Below are positions 7,647-17,080 of a stretch of DNA of 64,000 nucleotides, piece after piece (the first letter of the stretch is position 1; the number at the start of each line of letters is the position of its first letter). The notes under the pieces are model-generated. The model had not been told where the DNA came from and did not search any database. It worked only from the letters and a program-made list of their open reading frames with translations. The DNA is from Rhizobium sp. PDO1-076. GTDB lineage: Bacteria; Pseudomonadota; Alphaproteobacteria; Rhizobiales; Rhizobiaceae. Made by a program: the position numbers and the translations under genes. The stretch spans positions 1 through 64,000 of the forward strand of contig NZ_AHZC01000386.1 in the NCBI RefSeq assembly GCF_000247475.1. The letters run 5' to 3'.

Positions 7647-9161
7647 TCAGCGCAGATCTTCAGGCAGCAGAGCCGCCGGAATGTTCTGGTAGCTCACCGG
7701 ACGCAGGAAGCGGCGGATTGCCATGGTCCCGACCGAAGTTGCACCAAAGTTGGTGGTAGCCGGATAAGGACCGCCGTGAACCATGGCATCGCAGACTTCG
7801 ACGCCGGTCGGGAAGCCGTTGGCCAGAACGCGGCCCGACTTGCGCTCAAGGATCGGCAGCAGCGCCTGTGCGGTCGACATGTCGCCATCGTCCATGTGCA
7901 GCGTGGTGGTCAGCTGGCCGACAAAGCTCTCGGCAATCTTCACCATCTCGGCCTTGTCCTTGACGGTGACGAGAATGCCGAGCGGGCCGAAGACTTCTTC
8001 GCCGAGCACGTGATTGCCGAGCCAGTTTTCACCGGTGGTGGCAAACAGATACGGCGTTGCATTGCGCAGGTCGCAGGTCGAGGTCAGCACCGCCTGCACG
8101 CCCTCGGTGCCGGCAATGCGGTCCGCGCCGGCGCGGTAGGCATTGGCAATACCGTCGGTCAGCATGGTCTGGGCATTGGTTGCGGCAAGGGCTGTCTTGG
8201 CGGTTTCAAGGAATGCGTCGGCCTCTGTGCCTTCCTCGATGATCGCAATGCCCGGATTGGTGCAGAACTGGCCGGCACCCATGGTCAGCGAACCGGCCCA
8301 GCCCTTGGCCAGCGCTTCACCGCGCGCAGCAACGGCTGCCGGCAGCAGGAACATCGGATTTACCGAGCCCAGTTCACCGAAGAACGGGATCGGCTCCGGA
8401 CGACGGACGCAGAGATCAAACAGCGCGCGACCGCCACCGAGCGAGCCGGTGAAGCCGACGGCACGGGTCAAGGGATGCAGGCAGATCGCCTCGCCGGTCT
8501 CGCGGTTGCCGCCCTGGACGAGCGAAAACACGCCCGGATGAACGCCACTGCGCTTGATAGCCGCATCGATGGCCTGGCCGACGATTTCGGCCGTGCCGGG
8601 ATGCGCCTCGTGACCCTTGACGACGACCGGGCAACCGGCGGCAAGCGCCGAGGCCGTGTCGCCACCTGCCGTCGAAAACGCCAGCGGGAAGTTGGAAGCG
8701 CCGAACACGCCGACCGGACCGATCGGACGCTGCATCAGGCGGATATCCGGGCGCGGCAGCGGCTGGCGATCCGGAAGCGCGGCATCAAAGCGACGGTCGA
8801 GATAGTCGCCCTTGCGGATATGTTCGGCAAACAGCTTCAACTGACCGGTCGTGCGGCCGCGTTCGCCGATCAGACGGGCTTCCGGCAGGCCGGTTTCCTG
8901 GCTGCCGATCTGGGTGATCGCATCGCCACGCGCATCGATTTCCTCGGCAATCGCCTCGAGGAACTTGGCCCGCTCTTCGCGGGAAGAATAACCGTAGGTG
9001 ACGAATGCCTCTTCGGCAGCCTTCATCGCCCGATCAACCAGCGCGGCAGATCCGAGCGAGAAAGTGTGGCTCTCGCCAGATGCGGGATTGGAGGCAAAGG
9101 TTCCAGAGCCTTCAACCCATTCGCCGGCAATAAGGTGCTTTCCGGTCAGGTTCAGCGTCAT
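7647..9161 (-). CDS. Aldehyde dehydrogenase, 2-oxoglutarate-semialdehyde (2,5-dioxovalerate) type
   Basis: NAD(P)-dependent aldehyde dehydrogenase, 504 residues. Catalytic C300 lies in GQFCTNPG, the general-base E263 in FGELGSVNP, and N157 in GASNFPLAF. The sequence ELGSVNPMFLLP and the GGDTASALAAGCPVVVK stretch fit the 2-oxoglutarate-semialdehyde dehydrogenase group. That enzyme ends the non-phosphorylating pentose route (arabonate to 2-oxoglutarate). In this operon it would handle the C5 branch, while DgoK and DgoA handle the C6 branch. Family membership is certain; the substrate is inferred from context. Confidence 0.85.
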   Translation of the reverse strand: MTLNLTGKHLIAGEWVEGSGTFASNPASGESHTFSLGSAALVDRAMKAAEEAFVTYGYSSREERAKFLEAIAEEIDARGDAITQIGSQETGLPEARLIGERGRTTGQLKLFAEHIRKGDYLDRRFDAALPDRQPLPRPDIRLMQRPIGPVGVFGASNFPLAFSTAGGDTASALAAGCPVVVKGHEAHPGTAEIVGQAIDAAIKRSGVHPGVFSLVQGGNRETGEAICLHPLTRAVGFTGSLGGGRALFDLCVRRPEPIPFFGELGSVNPMFLLPAAVAARGEALAKGWAGSLTMGAGQFCTNPGIAIIEEGTEADAFLETAKTALAATNAQTMLTDGIANAYRAGADRIAGTEGVQAVLTSTCDLRNATPYLFATTGENWLGNHVLGEEVFGPLGILVTVKDKAEMVKIAESFVGQLTTTLHMDDGDMSTAQALLPILERKSGRVLANGFPTGVEVCDAMVHGGPYPATTNFGATSVGTMAIRRFLRPVSYQNIPAALLPEDLR

Positions 9162-9189
9162 TGGGCAATCCTTTCAATAGAGGTCGAAA

Positions 9190-10125
9190 TTATTCGACAA
9201 AGGGCTCGACGATACGGCGTTCGCCTGTGAGGAAGGCGTCTGCGACGAGCCGGAGGGGTTGGAAATCCGCGTCGCTTTGGCGGGTGCGGATGAGGTCGGC
9301 AAATCGGTCATAGATGCGGGCATATTCCCGGTCCGGACCTTCGATAGCCTGCTTGCCATCTATATAGAGTTCCGCGCCGCCTTTTGCGAGGCGCAACATG
9401 CCCTGCTCCGTCTCCACGACGATATCCCAGGTCTGCGGGCCTTCCTGGCGCCAATCGAATTCGGCGGTGATCGGAGCGCCGGCAGCACTTTTCATCGCGA
9501 GGCTGGCGGCAATCGGCTGCTGGCGGTTTTCAGGAAACGCCAGAATGGCTTTCTCGACGATGGTCTGGCCGGGGATGATCGCGGTCAGGATCGACAGGGC
9601 ATTGATGCCCGGGTCGAACACGCCGAAACCGCCGGCTTCCCAGATCCACGCTTGACCCGGATGCCAGCGACGCACGTCTTCCTTCCAGGTGATCTCGATC
9701 TTGGCGATCGTCTTGCCCAGCAGCCATTCGCGGGCCGGCTCGACGCCATTGGCAAAGCGGGAATGCCAGGTGGCAAACAGGGTGACGCCAGATGCGTGGG
9801 CCAGTTCGGCCAGCGCCTGCGCTTCACCGATCGTCGCAGCCGGCGGCTTTTCCAGCAGCACATCCAGACCTTCAGCGATGGCCTTCTTGGCCATGTCGAA
9901 GCGAACTTCCGGTGGCGTGCACAGCGAGATCGCGCGAATATCGCCACGGGTCTCGAGAAACTTCTCGTAGCTCTCGAAATTTTCCGCGCTGTCGATCTTG
10001 CCGTTGCGGCTGATGGCAGCCTTGATGGTGAAATCACCGCCGTTTTCAACCGAGGGAATGTGCTGGTCGCGGGCGATCTTGCCAACGCCGGCCAATGCCA
10101 GCGCAATCTTCTGAGAAGAGGTCAT
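9190..10125 (-). CDS. Gfo/Idh/MocA oxidoreductase, probable D-galactose (L-arabinose) 1-dehydrogenase
   Basis: Oxidoreductase of 311 residues with an N-terminal Rossmann fold; GVGKIARDQHIPSV (residues 13-26) binds the nicotinamide cofactor. EKPPA (92-96, K93) is the conserved active-site motif of the Gfo/Idh/MocA family. Members such as galactose 1-dehydrogenase oxidise an aldose at C1 to the lactone. Between a sugar-acid dehydratase and the semialdehyde dehydrogenase, the expected role is the first step of galactose or arabinose oxidation. No lactonase gene was found in the cluster, so hydrolysis may be spontaneous or encoded elsewhere. The sugar preference is inferred. Confidence 0.8.
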   Translation of the reverse strand: MTSSQKIALALAGVGKIARDQHIPSVENGGDFTIKAAISRNGKIDSAENFESYEKFLETRGDIRAISLCTPPEVRFDMAKKAIAEGLDVLLEKPPAATIGEAQALAELAHASGVTLFATWHSRFANGVEPAREWLLGKTIAKIEITWKEDVRRWHPGQAWIWEAGGFGVFDPGINALSILTAIIPGQTIVEKAILAFPENRQQPIAASLAMKSAAGAPITAEFDWRQEGPQTWDIVVETEQGMLRLAKGGAELYIDGKQAIEGPDREYARIYDRFADLIRTRQSDADFQPLRLVADAFLTGERRIVEPFVE

Positions 10126-10198
10126 AGCCTGCTCATCCTGTAAAGTTCAATGGAATGAAGCGCGCCGGAGGGCGCGCTTCCAAGTTCGGTTCAAGAGA

Positions 10199-11944
10199 TC
10201 AATGCGAATCCTTGCCGACGGCAGATCCGCGACACCCCTTGAGGAAGTCGAAGTCGGCGCCGGTATCGGCCCCTTCGACGTGATCATGGAACATGCGGGC
10301 ATAACCGCTGGTCGGCGGCTCCACAGACGGACGCCAGTCGGCGAGGCGGCGCTGCATTTCCTCTTCCGAAATGTCGAGGTGCACGCGGCGGGCTTCGACA
10401 TCGATCTCGATGAAGTCGCCATTGCGCACGATTGCCAGCGGACCTCCGCGGGCGGCTTCCGGCGATGTATGCAGGAGAACCGTTCCATAGGCCGTACCGG
10501 ACATGCGCGCGTCCGAAATACGCACCATGTCGGTGATGCCCTTGCGCAGGACCTTCGGCGGCAGGCCCATGTTGCCGACTTCGGCCATGCCCGGATAACC
10601 GCGCGGGCCACAGTTCTTCAGAACCATGACGCAGGTTTCGTCGATATCGAGCGCCTCATCGTTGATCTTCGCCTTGTAGTCGTCGATGTCTTCGAAGACG
10701 ACGGCGCGGCCGCGATGCTTCAACAGATGTTCGGAGGCTGCCGACGGCTTCAGAACGCAGCCCTTCGGCGCGAGATTGCCGCGCAGAACCGCGATGCCGC
10801 CCTGCTGGGTCAACGCGTTTTCGACCGGGAGGATAACATCCTCGTTCCAGTTGCGAACGTCCTTGACCTCTTCCCAGATCGTGGTTCCGGAAACGGTGAG
10901 CGCATCCTTGTGCAGCTTGCCGGCTTCGCCGAGACGCTGGAGCACGACCGGCAGGCCACCGGCGTAAAAGAACTCTTCCATCAGGTACTTGCCCGACGGC
11001 ATCAGGTTGACGATCGTCGGAATGTCGCGACCACAGCGATCCCAGTCGTCGAGCGTCAGGTCGATGCCGACGCGGCCGGCCATGGCGAGAAGATGAACAA
11101 CGGCATTGGTCGATCCGCCGATCGCACCATTGGTGCGGATGGCGTTTTCGAAGGCTTCCTTGGTCAGGATGTCGGAGGGCTTCAGGTCGTCCTTGACCAT
11201 CTGCACGATGCGGCGACCCGAGAGCTGCGCCATGACGCGGCGGCGGCTGTCGACAGCCGGGATCGCGGCATTGCCCGAAAGCGCCATGCCGAGCGATTCG
11301 ATCATCGACGCCATGGTCGAGGCGGTGCCCATGGTGTTGCAGGTACCGGTCGAGCGCGACATCGAGGCTTCGGCTTCGAGGAACTCTTCCTGGGTCATCT
11401 CTCCGGCCTTGACGGCTTCGGAGAACTTCCACAGATGCGTGCCGGAACCGACGCGTTCACCACGGAAATAACCGTTCAGCATCGGGCCGCCGGTCACCAT
11501 GATGGTCGGAATATCGGTGGAGGCAGCGCCCATCAAAAGCGACGGCGTAGTCTTGTCACAGCCGACCAGCAGGACTGCACCGTCGATCGGCTGGCCGCGC
11601 ATGGCTTCCTCGACGGCGAGCGCCGCAAGGTTGCGGTACATCATCGCGGTCGGGCGGAAGGTGTTTTCAGAGGCCGAGAAGACCGGAACTTCGACTGGGA
11701 AGCCACCGGCTTCCCAGATGCCTGCCTTCACCTTTTCCGCAAGCTCGCGCAGATGGCCGTTGCAAGGCGTAAGATCGGACCAGGTGTTCATGATGCCGAT
11801 CACCGGACGGCCATCGAAGAGGTCGTGCGGGTAACCCTGGTTCTTCATCCAGCCACGGTGATAAATCGTATCGCGGGACGTGCCGCCATACCAATGCTGT
11901 GACCTGAGTTGGCGCGGCCATGCCGCTGGCTTGAAATTGCTCAT
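10199..11944 (-). CDS. araD: IlvD/Edd-family sugar-acid dehydratase, L-arabonate (and galactonate) dehydratase
   Basis: Dehydratase of 581 residues related to dihydroxy-acid dehydratase. It removes water from a C5 or C6 aldonate to give the 2-dehydro-3-deoxy acid. Three cysteines at residues 61 (TPCNGH), 129 (VGCDKTTPS) and 202 (TGTCNTMGT) are the expected iron-sulfur ligands, and K131 follows the second one. The N-terminal HWYGGTSRDTIYHRGWMKNQG is characteristic of the arabonate dehydratase branch known from Rhizobium. The operon also holds the C6 enzymes DgoK and DgoA, so the protein probably accepts galactonate too. That part is inference. Confidence 0.88.
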   Translation of the reverse strand: MSNFKPAAWPRQLRSQHWYGGTSRDTIYHRGWMKNQGYPHDLFDGRPVIGIMNTWSDLTPCNGHLRELAEKVKAGIWEAGGFPVEVPVFSASENTFRPTAMMYRNLAALAVEEAMRGQPIDGAVLLVGCDKTTPSLLMGAASTDIPTIMVTGGPMLNGYFRGERVGSGTHLWKFSEAVKAGEMTQEEFLEAEASMSRSTGTCNTMGTASTMASMIESLGMALSGNAAIPAVDSRRRVMAQLSGRRIVQMVKDDLKPSDILTKEAFENAIRTNGAIGGSTNAVVHLLAMAGRVGIDLTLDDWDRCGRDIPTIVNLMPSGKYLMEEFFYAGGLPVVLQRLGEAGKLHKDALTVSGTTIWEEVKDVRNWNEDVILPVENALTQQGGIAVLRGNLAPKGCVLKPSAASEHLLKHRGRAVVFEDIDDYKAKINDEALDIDETCVMVLKNCGPRGYPGMAEVGNMGLPPKVLRKGITDMVRISDARMSGTAYGTVLLHTSPEAARGGPLAIVRNGDFIEIDVEARRVHLDISEEEMQRRLADWRPSVEPPTSGYARMFHDHVEGADTGADFDFLKGCRGSAVGKDSH

Positions 11945-11996
11945 GACGTTTCTCTGTCTCTATCTGGGAGCCCGGCGCGGAACGCGCGAACAAGGC

Positions 11997-12962
11997 TCAG
12001 AGCATCTGGATGGCAACCGTTTCCTTCGCGGCAACGACAAGCTTGTTGCGCAGCGGAAGGCCGAATTGCGGAGCGTCGATCTCGAATACATCGCCTTCCC
12101 GCGTGACGAAGCCGTCCGCAACGGAGAGCGTTGCCGTGCCGTACATATGCACGTGCAGATCGCCCGGCTGGCAGAACAGCGCATACTTGAAATGGTGATA
12201 TTCCAGGTTTGCGATCGTGTGGGACATATTGGCTTCCCCAGAGAGGAAAGGCTTTTCCCACACAGTCTTGCCGTCGCGCAGAATGCGAGACATGCCTTCG
12301 ACGTGATCGGGCAGGGCGCCGACCAGAAGCTCCGGGCTAAACGACGCGGGCCGCAGCTTGGAATGGGCAAGGTAGAGGTAGTTGATCTTTTCCGTCACAT
12401 GGTCGGAAAACTCGTTGGCAACGGAAAAGCCGAGACGGTAGGCCACACCATCGTCACCGATGATGTAGAAGCCGGCCATTTCCGGTTCTTCGCCGCCATC
12501 GAGGGCAAAGGACGGCGAAATCAGGTCGTCGCCATGGGCGACCGCATTGAAGCCGTTGCCCTTGTAGAACCATTCCGGCTGAACGCCGTTTTCGCCGGGC
12601 GCGGGCTTGCCGCCCTCGATGCCCATGCGGAACATCTTCATCGAATCGCTCATGCCCACCGTATCGGCGTGCATGCTGTCGCGCGCCGAGGCGGATCCGG
12701 TGTGGGTAAGGCCGGTACCGGTCAGGTACATATGGGCCGCATCCGGATGACGCACCGGACAATCCAGCTTGCCGGCGGCTGCGAGCGCGACGATATCCAC
12801 GGCATCGCCGAGGCCCTGGCGCTCGATCAGCGCGGCCACCGAAACCTTGGCAGCGATGGCCGCCTTGGCGAGTTCATAGGTGGACTGAAAGCCAGGAACG
12901 AGGCGTGCAGCGTCACCCTGGCGGCAAATGACGCCGCCAGTCTTCAATTGCGAGAGAAACAT
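11997..12962 (-). CDS. gguC: GguC/AraD1-like protein of the fumarylacetoacetate hydrolase superfamily
   Basis: 321 residues. In Agrobacterium gguC follows chvE, gguA and gguB in one transcript, exactly as here. The C-terminal half (for example EKINYLYLAHSKLRPASFSPELLVG, split here by position rather than domain) resembles fumarylacetoacetase-like enzymes. The related AraD1 proteins are proposed L-2-keto-3-deoxyarabonate dehydratases, which would make 2-oxoglutarate semialdehyde for the dehydrogenase encoded downstream. The gene lies 11 bases after gguB and about 50 bases before the arabonate dehydratase gene. The operon position supports the dehydratase role, but no catalytic residue was assigned with certainty. 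Confidence 0.82.
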   Translation of the reverse strand: MFLSQLKTGGVICRQGDAARLVPGFQSTYELAKAAIAAKVSVAALIERQGLGDAVDIVALAAAGKLDCPVRHPDAAHMYLTGTGLTHTGSASARDSMHADTVGMSDSMKMFRMGIEGGKPAPGENGVQPEWFYKGNGFNAVAHGDDLISPSFALDGGEEPEMAGFYIIGDDGVAYRLGFSVANEFSDHVTEKINYLYLAHSKLRPASFSPELLVGALPDHVEGMSRILRDGKTVWEKPFLSGEANMSHTIANLEYHHFKYALFCQPGDLHVHMYGTATLSVADGFVTREGDVFEIDAPQFGLPLRNKLVVAAKETVAIQML

Positions 12963-12973
12963 AAGCCTTATCC

Positions 12974-14191
12974 TTAGACTGCTTTGTTCTTGTTGTAGAC
13001 GTCGAAGTAGACGGCTGCGAGCAGCACCAGGCCCTTGACCAGCTGCTGGTAGTCGATGCCGAGACCCATGATCGACATGCCGTTGTTCATCACACCCATG
13101 ATGAAGGCGCCGATAACGGCACCGGTGATCTTGCCAACGCCGCCGGACGCCGAGGCACCGCCGATGAAGCAGGCCGCGATGACGTCAAGTTCGAAGCCGA
13201 CACCGGCCTTCGGCGTTGCCGAATTCAGACGGGCTGCGATGATCATGCCAGCAAGTGCTGCGAGCACGCCCATGTTGACAAAGGTATAGAAGGTGAGGCG
13301 TTCGGTGTTGATACCGGACAGCTTGGCCGCCTTCTCGTTGCCACCCAGCGCAAAGATGCGACGACCGATGGTCGAACGTGTGGTGATGAATGTATAGACC
13401 GCGATCAGCACGGCCATGATGACCAGCACGTTCGGCAGGCCCTTATAGGTCGCCAGCTGATAGCCGATGAAGATCGCAACCACGGCGGTCACCGCGATCT
13501 GCAGGAAGAAGAACACGAAGGGTTCGTTCTCCGAACCATGCTGCTCGTTGATCTTGCGTGAACGGAAGCCATTGTAGACCATCCAGGCGACCGCGATCAG
13601 CACGACGACCAGCGCCGTCCAGTTCTTGATCGTGTCGGTTGCGGGATCGGTCGAAAGGAACCACAGGACATCGGGAATGAAGCCGGTCGACAGGATCTGG
13701 AAGTCCTTCGGGAACGGGCCGATCGGGCGGTTCTGCAGGACCAGATAGGTCACGCCGCGGAACACAAGCATGCCGGCCAGCGTGACGATGAAGGCCGGGA
13801 TCTTCTGATAGGCAACCCAGTAACCCTGGGCAGCACCGATCAAACCGCCAAGAACCAGACACAGCGGAATGACGATGATGTAAGGAATGCCCAGTTTGAC
13901 CAGCATGATTGCTGAAAGCGCGCCGACAAGCGCCACGATCGAGCCGACCGACAGGTCGATATGACCCGCCACGATGATCAGCAGCATGCCCAGCGCCATG
14001 ATGACGATGAAGGAGTTCTGCAGGATCAGGTTGGTGATGTTGAGCGGACGCAGAAGAACGCCGTTTGTCACCACCTGGAAGAACAGCATGATGACAACGA
14101 GCGCCAGCAGAAGCCCGTATTCACGGACGTTCTTACGCAGGTAGTCACCAACGGAAACTTTGGGGGTTTCGGTTTTTGTGTCGATAGCCAT
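12974..14191 (-). CDS. gguB: Sugar ABC transporter permease GguB
   Basis: Inner-membrane permease of 405 residues in the ribose/xylose (BPD_transp_2) family. The landmarks are IVAGHIDLSVGSIVALVGALS near the second membrane segment and GVGFELDVIAACFIGGASASGGVGK in the C-terminal half. It forms the channel for the multiple-sugar importer ChvE-GguA-GguB (galactose, glucose, arabinose, xylose). An additional hydrophilic stretch after KNW (the NGFRSRKINEQHGSENEPF region) makes it longer than the usual 330 residues, as seen in XylH-like permeases. Its ATG touches the gguA stop, so the two are probably translated together. Confidence 0.93.
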   Translation of the reverse strand: MAIDTKTETPKVSVGDYLRKNVREYGLLLALVVIMLFFQVVTNGVLLRPLNITNLILQNSFIVIMALGMLLIIVAGHIDLSVGSIVALVGALSAIMLVKLGIPYIIVIPLCLVLGGLIGAAQGYWVAYQKIPAFIVTLAGMLVFRGVTYLVLQNRPIGPFPKDFQILSTGFIPDVLWFLSTDPATDTIKNWTALVVVLIAVAWMVYNGFRSRKINEQHGSENEPFVFFFLQIAVTAVVAIFIGYQLATYKGLPNVLVIMAVLIAVYTFITTRSTIGRRIFALGGNEKAAKLSGINTERLTFYTFVNMGVLAALAGMIIAARLNSATPKAGVGFELDVIAACFIGGASASGGVGKITGAVIGAFIMGVMNNGMSIMGLGIDYQQLVKGLVLLAAVYFDVYNKNKAV

Positions 14192-15726
14192 TAGTGTTTC
14201 TCCCCAGAGCGCATGATGGCACGCATGATGGACTCCTGACTTGCCTCTTCCTTCGAAAGCTCGGCAACGATGCGTCCCTCGTTCATCACATAGATGCGGT
14301 CGCAGGTGCCGAGCAGCTCGGGCATTTCCGATGAGATCATCAGGATGCCCTTACCTTCGGCGGCAAGCTGGTTGATGATGGTGTAGATTTCGAATTTCGC
14401 GCCAACGTCGATGCCGCGGGTCGGTTCATCGAGGATAAGGACCTCGGGATTGGTGAACAGCCACTTCGACAGAACGACTTTCTGCTGGTTGCCGCCCGAC
14501 AGGTTGACGGCTTCCTGATAGATCGAATGCGAACGGATACGCAGCTTCTGCCGGTAGTCGGAAGCAACCTGGGCTTCCTTGTGTTCGTCGATCACACCAG
14601 CGGATGCCACCGCATTGAGGTTGGCAAGCGTGGTGTTGTCCTTGATGTTGTTGTTCAACACCAGACCGAGATGCTTGCGGTCTTCGGTGACGTAAGCCAG
14701 TCCAGCGGCAATTGCCTTCGGGATCGTGCTGACATCGACCGGCTTGCCATGCATCGAGACATCGCCGGTAATCTTGTGACCCCAGGCCTTGCCGAAAATG
14801 CTCATGGCCGTTTCGGTACGACCAGCACCCATCAGGCCTGCGATCCCGACGACTTCGCCGGCACGCACCGTGAAATTGACGTCATGCAGGAACTGGCGGT
14901 CGCGATGGTTCTGGTGGAAGACGTTCCAGTTCTTCACTTCAAGCAGCGTTTTACCGATATTCGGCGTGCGCGGCGGATAGCGATCTTCCATGTCGCGGCC
15001 GACCATGCCCTTGATGATCCGGTCTTCGCCGATATCCTGGGTATGACAGTCGAGCGTCTCGACCGTGCCGCCATCGCGCAGGATGGTGATCTGGTCGGCA
15101 ACTTTGCGAATCTCGTTCAGCTTGTGCGAGATGATGATCGAGGTCATGCCCTGCTTGCGGAACTCCATCAGCAGGGTCAGCAGCGCGTCCGAATCCGTTT
15201 CGTTCAGCGATGCGGTCGGCTCGTCGAGAATGAGCAGGCGCACCTTCTTCGACAGCGCCTTGGCGATTTCAACCAGCTGCTGCTTGCCGACGCCGATATC
15301 GGTGATGCGCGTGCTCGGCGCATCTTTAAGCCCGACTTTCTCCAGCAGCGTCTTGGTGCGCGCGAAGGTCTCGGGCCATTTGATCACGCCATTGGTGGCG
15401 ACTTCATTGCCGAGGAAGATGTTTTCGGCAATCGACAGGAGCGGCACGAGAGCCAGCTCCTGGTGGATGATGATGATGCCCAGATGCTCACTGTCGGAGA
15501 TCGTGGAAAAACGGCGGACCTCTCCATCGAAATGGATGTCGCCTTCGTAGGTTCCCGCGGGGTAGACGCCGCTGAGCACCTTCATGAGCGTGGACTTGCC
15601 GGCGCCGTTTTCGCCGACCAGCGCGTGGATCTCTCCTTCGCGCACCTTGAAGCTGACGTTGTTCAGCGCCTTGACGCCCGGGAACGTCTTGGTGATGCCA
15701 CGCATCTCGAGAATGATGTTATCCAT
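14191..15726 (-). CDS. gguA: Sugar ABC transporter ATP-binding protein GguA (tandem ATPase)
   Basis: ATPase of 511 residues with two nucleotide-binding domains in tandem, as in MglA, AraG and XylG. The first domain has Walker [10 protein letters not shown] (38-46) and the [11 protein letters not shown] Walker B. The second has [15 protein letters not shown] as signature and [14 protein letters not shown]. It powers GguB. The gene follows chvE after a 116-base gap that contains a strong terminator-like hairpin (15802-15826), so it is probably expressed at a lower level than the binding protein. Confidence 0.94.
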   Translation of the reverse strand: MDNIILEMRGITKTFPGVKALNNVSFKVREGEIHALVGENGAGKSTLMKVLSGVYPAGTYEGDIHFDGEVRRFSTISDSEHLGIIIIHQELALVPLLSIAENIFLGNEVATNGVIKWPETFARTKTLLEKVGLKDAPSTRITDIGVGKQQLVEIAKALSKKVRLLILDEPTASLNETDSDALLTLLMEFRKQGMTSIIISHKLNEIRKVADQITILRDGGTVETLDCHTQDIGEDRIIKGMVGRDMEDRYPPRTPNIGKTLLEVKNWNVFHQNHRDRQFLHDVNFTVRAGEVVGIAGLMGAGRTETAMSIFGKAWGHKITGDVSMHGKPVDVSTIPKAIAAGLAYVTEDRKHLGLVLNNNIKDNTTLANLNAVASAGVIDEHKEAQVASDYRQKLRIRSHSIYQEAVNLSGGNQQKVVLSKWLFTNPEVLILDEPTRGIDVGAKFEIYTIINQLAAEGKGILMISSEMPELLGTCDRIYVMNEGRIVAELSKEEASQESIMRAIMRSGEKH

Positions 15727-15801
15727 GTGCAGATTCCAGCGCCTGCTCGACGACGATCACGTCAGGTCGGCGGCGCGAGCTCCCTCAATGCGAAAGAAAA
15801 A

Positions 15802-15826
15802 GGGTCCGCGACGTGGCCGCGGACCC
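15802..15826 (-). terminator. Intercistronic intrinsic terminator between chvE and gguA
   Basis: The nine-base arms GGGTCCGCG and CGCGGACCC pair perfectly around a seven-base loop. Read on the minus strand the hairpin is followed by TTTTTCTTT, the classic T-run. It lies 16 bases after the chvE stop, and the same operon continues with gguA. Partial read-through would give more ChvE than GguA and GguB, as is common for periplasmic binding proteins. Confidence 0.8.
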
Positions 15827-15842
15827 GCATGTATCAGAACGA

Positions 15843-16910
15843 TTAGTTGTCGATCTGCTCGGCAGTGTAGTAGCCGGAGGTGACCATGACATCCTTGATG
15901 TTGGTCTTGTCGACGGCAACCGGCTTCAGCAGGTAGGACGGAACAACCTTGACGCCATTGTTGTAGGTCTTGGTATCGTTCACTTCCGGTTCCTTGCCGC
16001 CCATGATGGCATCAACCATCGAGACGGTGACCTTGGCCAGTTCGCGCGTGTCCTTGAACACGGTCGAGTACTGTTCGTCAGCGAGGATCGACTTGACCGA
16101 CGGAAGTTCGGCGTCCTGACCGGTGACAACAGGCATCGGCATATCGCCAGAGCCGTAGCCAACGCCCTTCAGGGCCGAGATGATGCCGATGGACAGGCCA
16201 TCGTAAGGCGACAGAACGCCGTCAACCTTGGCATCGGTGTAGGTCGAGGACAGCAGGTTCTCCATGCGAGCCTGGGCGACAGTGCCGTCCCAACGCAGGG
16301 TACCAACCTGATCCATGCCCATCTGGCCGGACTTCACGACGATCTTGCCCGAGTCGATCAGCGGCTGCAGGACAGACATTGCGCCATCGTAGAAGAAGAA
16401 GGCGTTGTTGTCGTCCGGCGAACCACCGAACAGCTCGACATTCTTGGCTTCGGTCGCAGCGTCAAGCTTCAGGCCTTCGACGAGCGAAGTTGCCTGCAGA
16501 ACGCCAACCTGGAAGTTGTCGAAGGTTGCGTAGTAGTCGACATTGCCGGAGTCGCGGATCAGGCGGTCATAGGCGATAACCTTGACGCCAGCATCAGCGG
16601 CCTTCTGCAGGATGTCCGACAGCGTGGTGCCGTCGATAGCGCCGATGACGAGAACCTTGGCACCCTTGGTGACCATGTTTTCGATCTGAGCGAGCTGGTT
16701 CGGGATATCGTCGTCAGCAAACTGCAGGTCGGCCGTGTAGCCGGCTTCCTTGAACAGCTTTTCCATGGTCTCGCCGTCGGAAATCCAACGGGTCGAGGTC
16801 TTGGTAGGCATCGAGATGCCGACGGTGCCCTTGTCCTGTGCAAAAGTGATAGGTGCAAAAGATGCGATACCGATTGCGACAGACGCAATCAGAGTGCCTA
16901 ATTTCTTCAT
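15843..16910 (-). CDS. chvE: Periplasmic multiple-sugar-binding protein ChvE
   Basis: Periplasmic binding protein of 355 residues. In Agrobacterium ChvE delivers galactose, glucose, arabinose and xylose to GguAB, and with VirA it senses sugars for virulence induction. The signal peptide is [20 protein letters not shown] followed by ITFAQ. The mature protein starts near [18 protein letters not shown], close to the known ChvE sequence. ATG 16910 follows GGAGGTTACC, an excellent ribosome-binding site; the frame stays open to 16943 but without such a site. It is the first gene of the sugar operon, divergent from gbpR, and is followed by a terminator-like hairpin. No vir genes are in view, so a virulence role cannot be judged here. 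Confidence 0.95.
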   Translation of the reverse strand: MKKLGTLIASVAIGIASFAPITFAQDKGTVGISMPTKTSTRWISDGETMEKLFKEAGYTADLQFADDDIPNQLAQIENMVTKGAKVLVIGAIDGTTLSDILQKAADAGVKVIAYDRLIRDSGNVDYYATFDNFQVGVLQATSLVEGLKLDAATEAKNVELFGGSPDDNNAFFFYDGAMSVLQPLIDSGKIVVKSGQMGMDQVGTLRWDGTVAQARMENLLSSTYTDAKVDGVLSPYDGLSIGIISALKGVGYGSGDMPMPVVTGQDAELPSVKSILADEQYSTVFKDTRELAKVTVSMVDAIMGGKEPEVNDTKTYNNGVKVVPSYLLKPVAVDKTNIKDVMVTSGYYTAEQIDN

Positions 16911-17024
16911 GGTAACCTCCCTGGTCATACCGTGCGCGACCAAGTCCTCCTGGCCACGCTGAAATCATGGACGGGTGACCGACGCGGCGGACCCCAGCTC
17001 CGTCGCGAGTCTTATCGCGTGCCA

Positions 17025-17075
17025 CATATCGATCAAATGATTATTTTGACTTTGTGCATATCGTGGTTGATATGT
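17025..17075. promoter_or_regulatory. chvE-gbpR divergent control region with dyads
   Basis: The AT-rich gap between chvE and gbpR carries a perfect dyad CATATC-N6-GATATG at 17058-17075 and a second dyad TCAAA-N8-TTTGA at 17033-17050. A further CATATC is at 17025-17030. Dyads of this size fit LysR-type binding sites, so GbpR may bind here to control chvE and itself. The 17058 dyad overlaps two candidate gbpR starts (17054 and 17072) and so favours the start at 17081. Confidence 0.5.
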
Positions 17076-17080
17076 TGTTT

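Noticed and set aside
6204-9230. A 1008-codon open frame on the plus strand across the dgo operon
   Set aside because: It is antisense to three well-supported enzyme genes, has no family-like sequence and follows the codon bias of the opposite strand.
10202-11902. A 566-codon plus-strand frame opposite the sugar-acid dehydratase
   Set aside because: Mirror frame of a gene with all three iron-sulfur cysteines; composition only.
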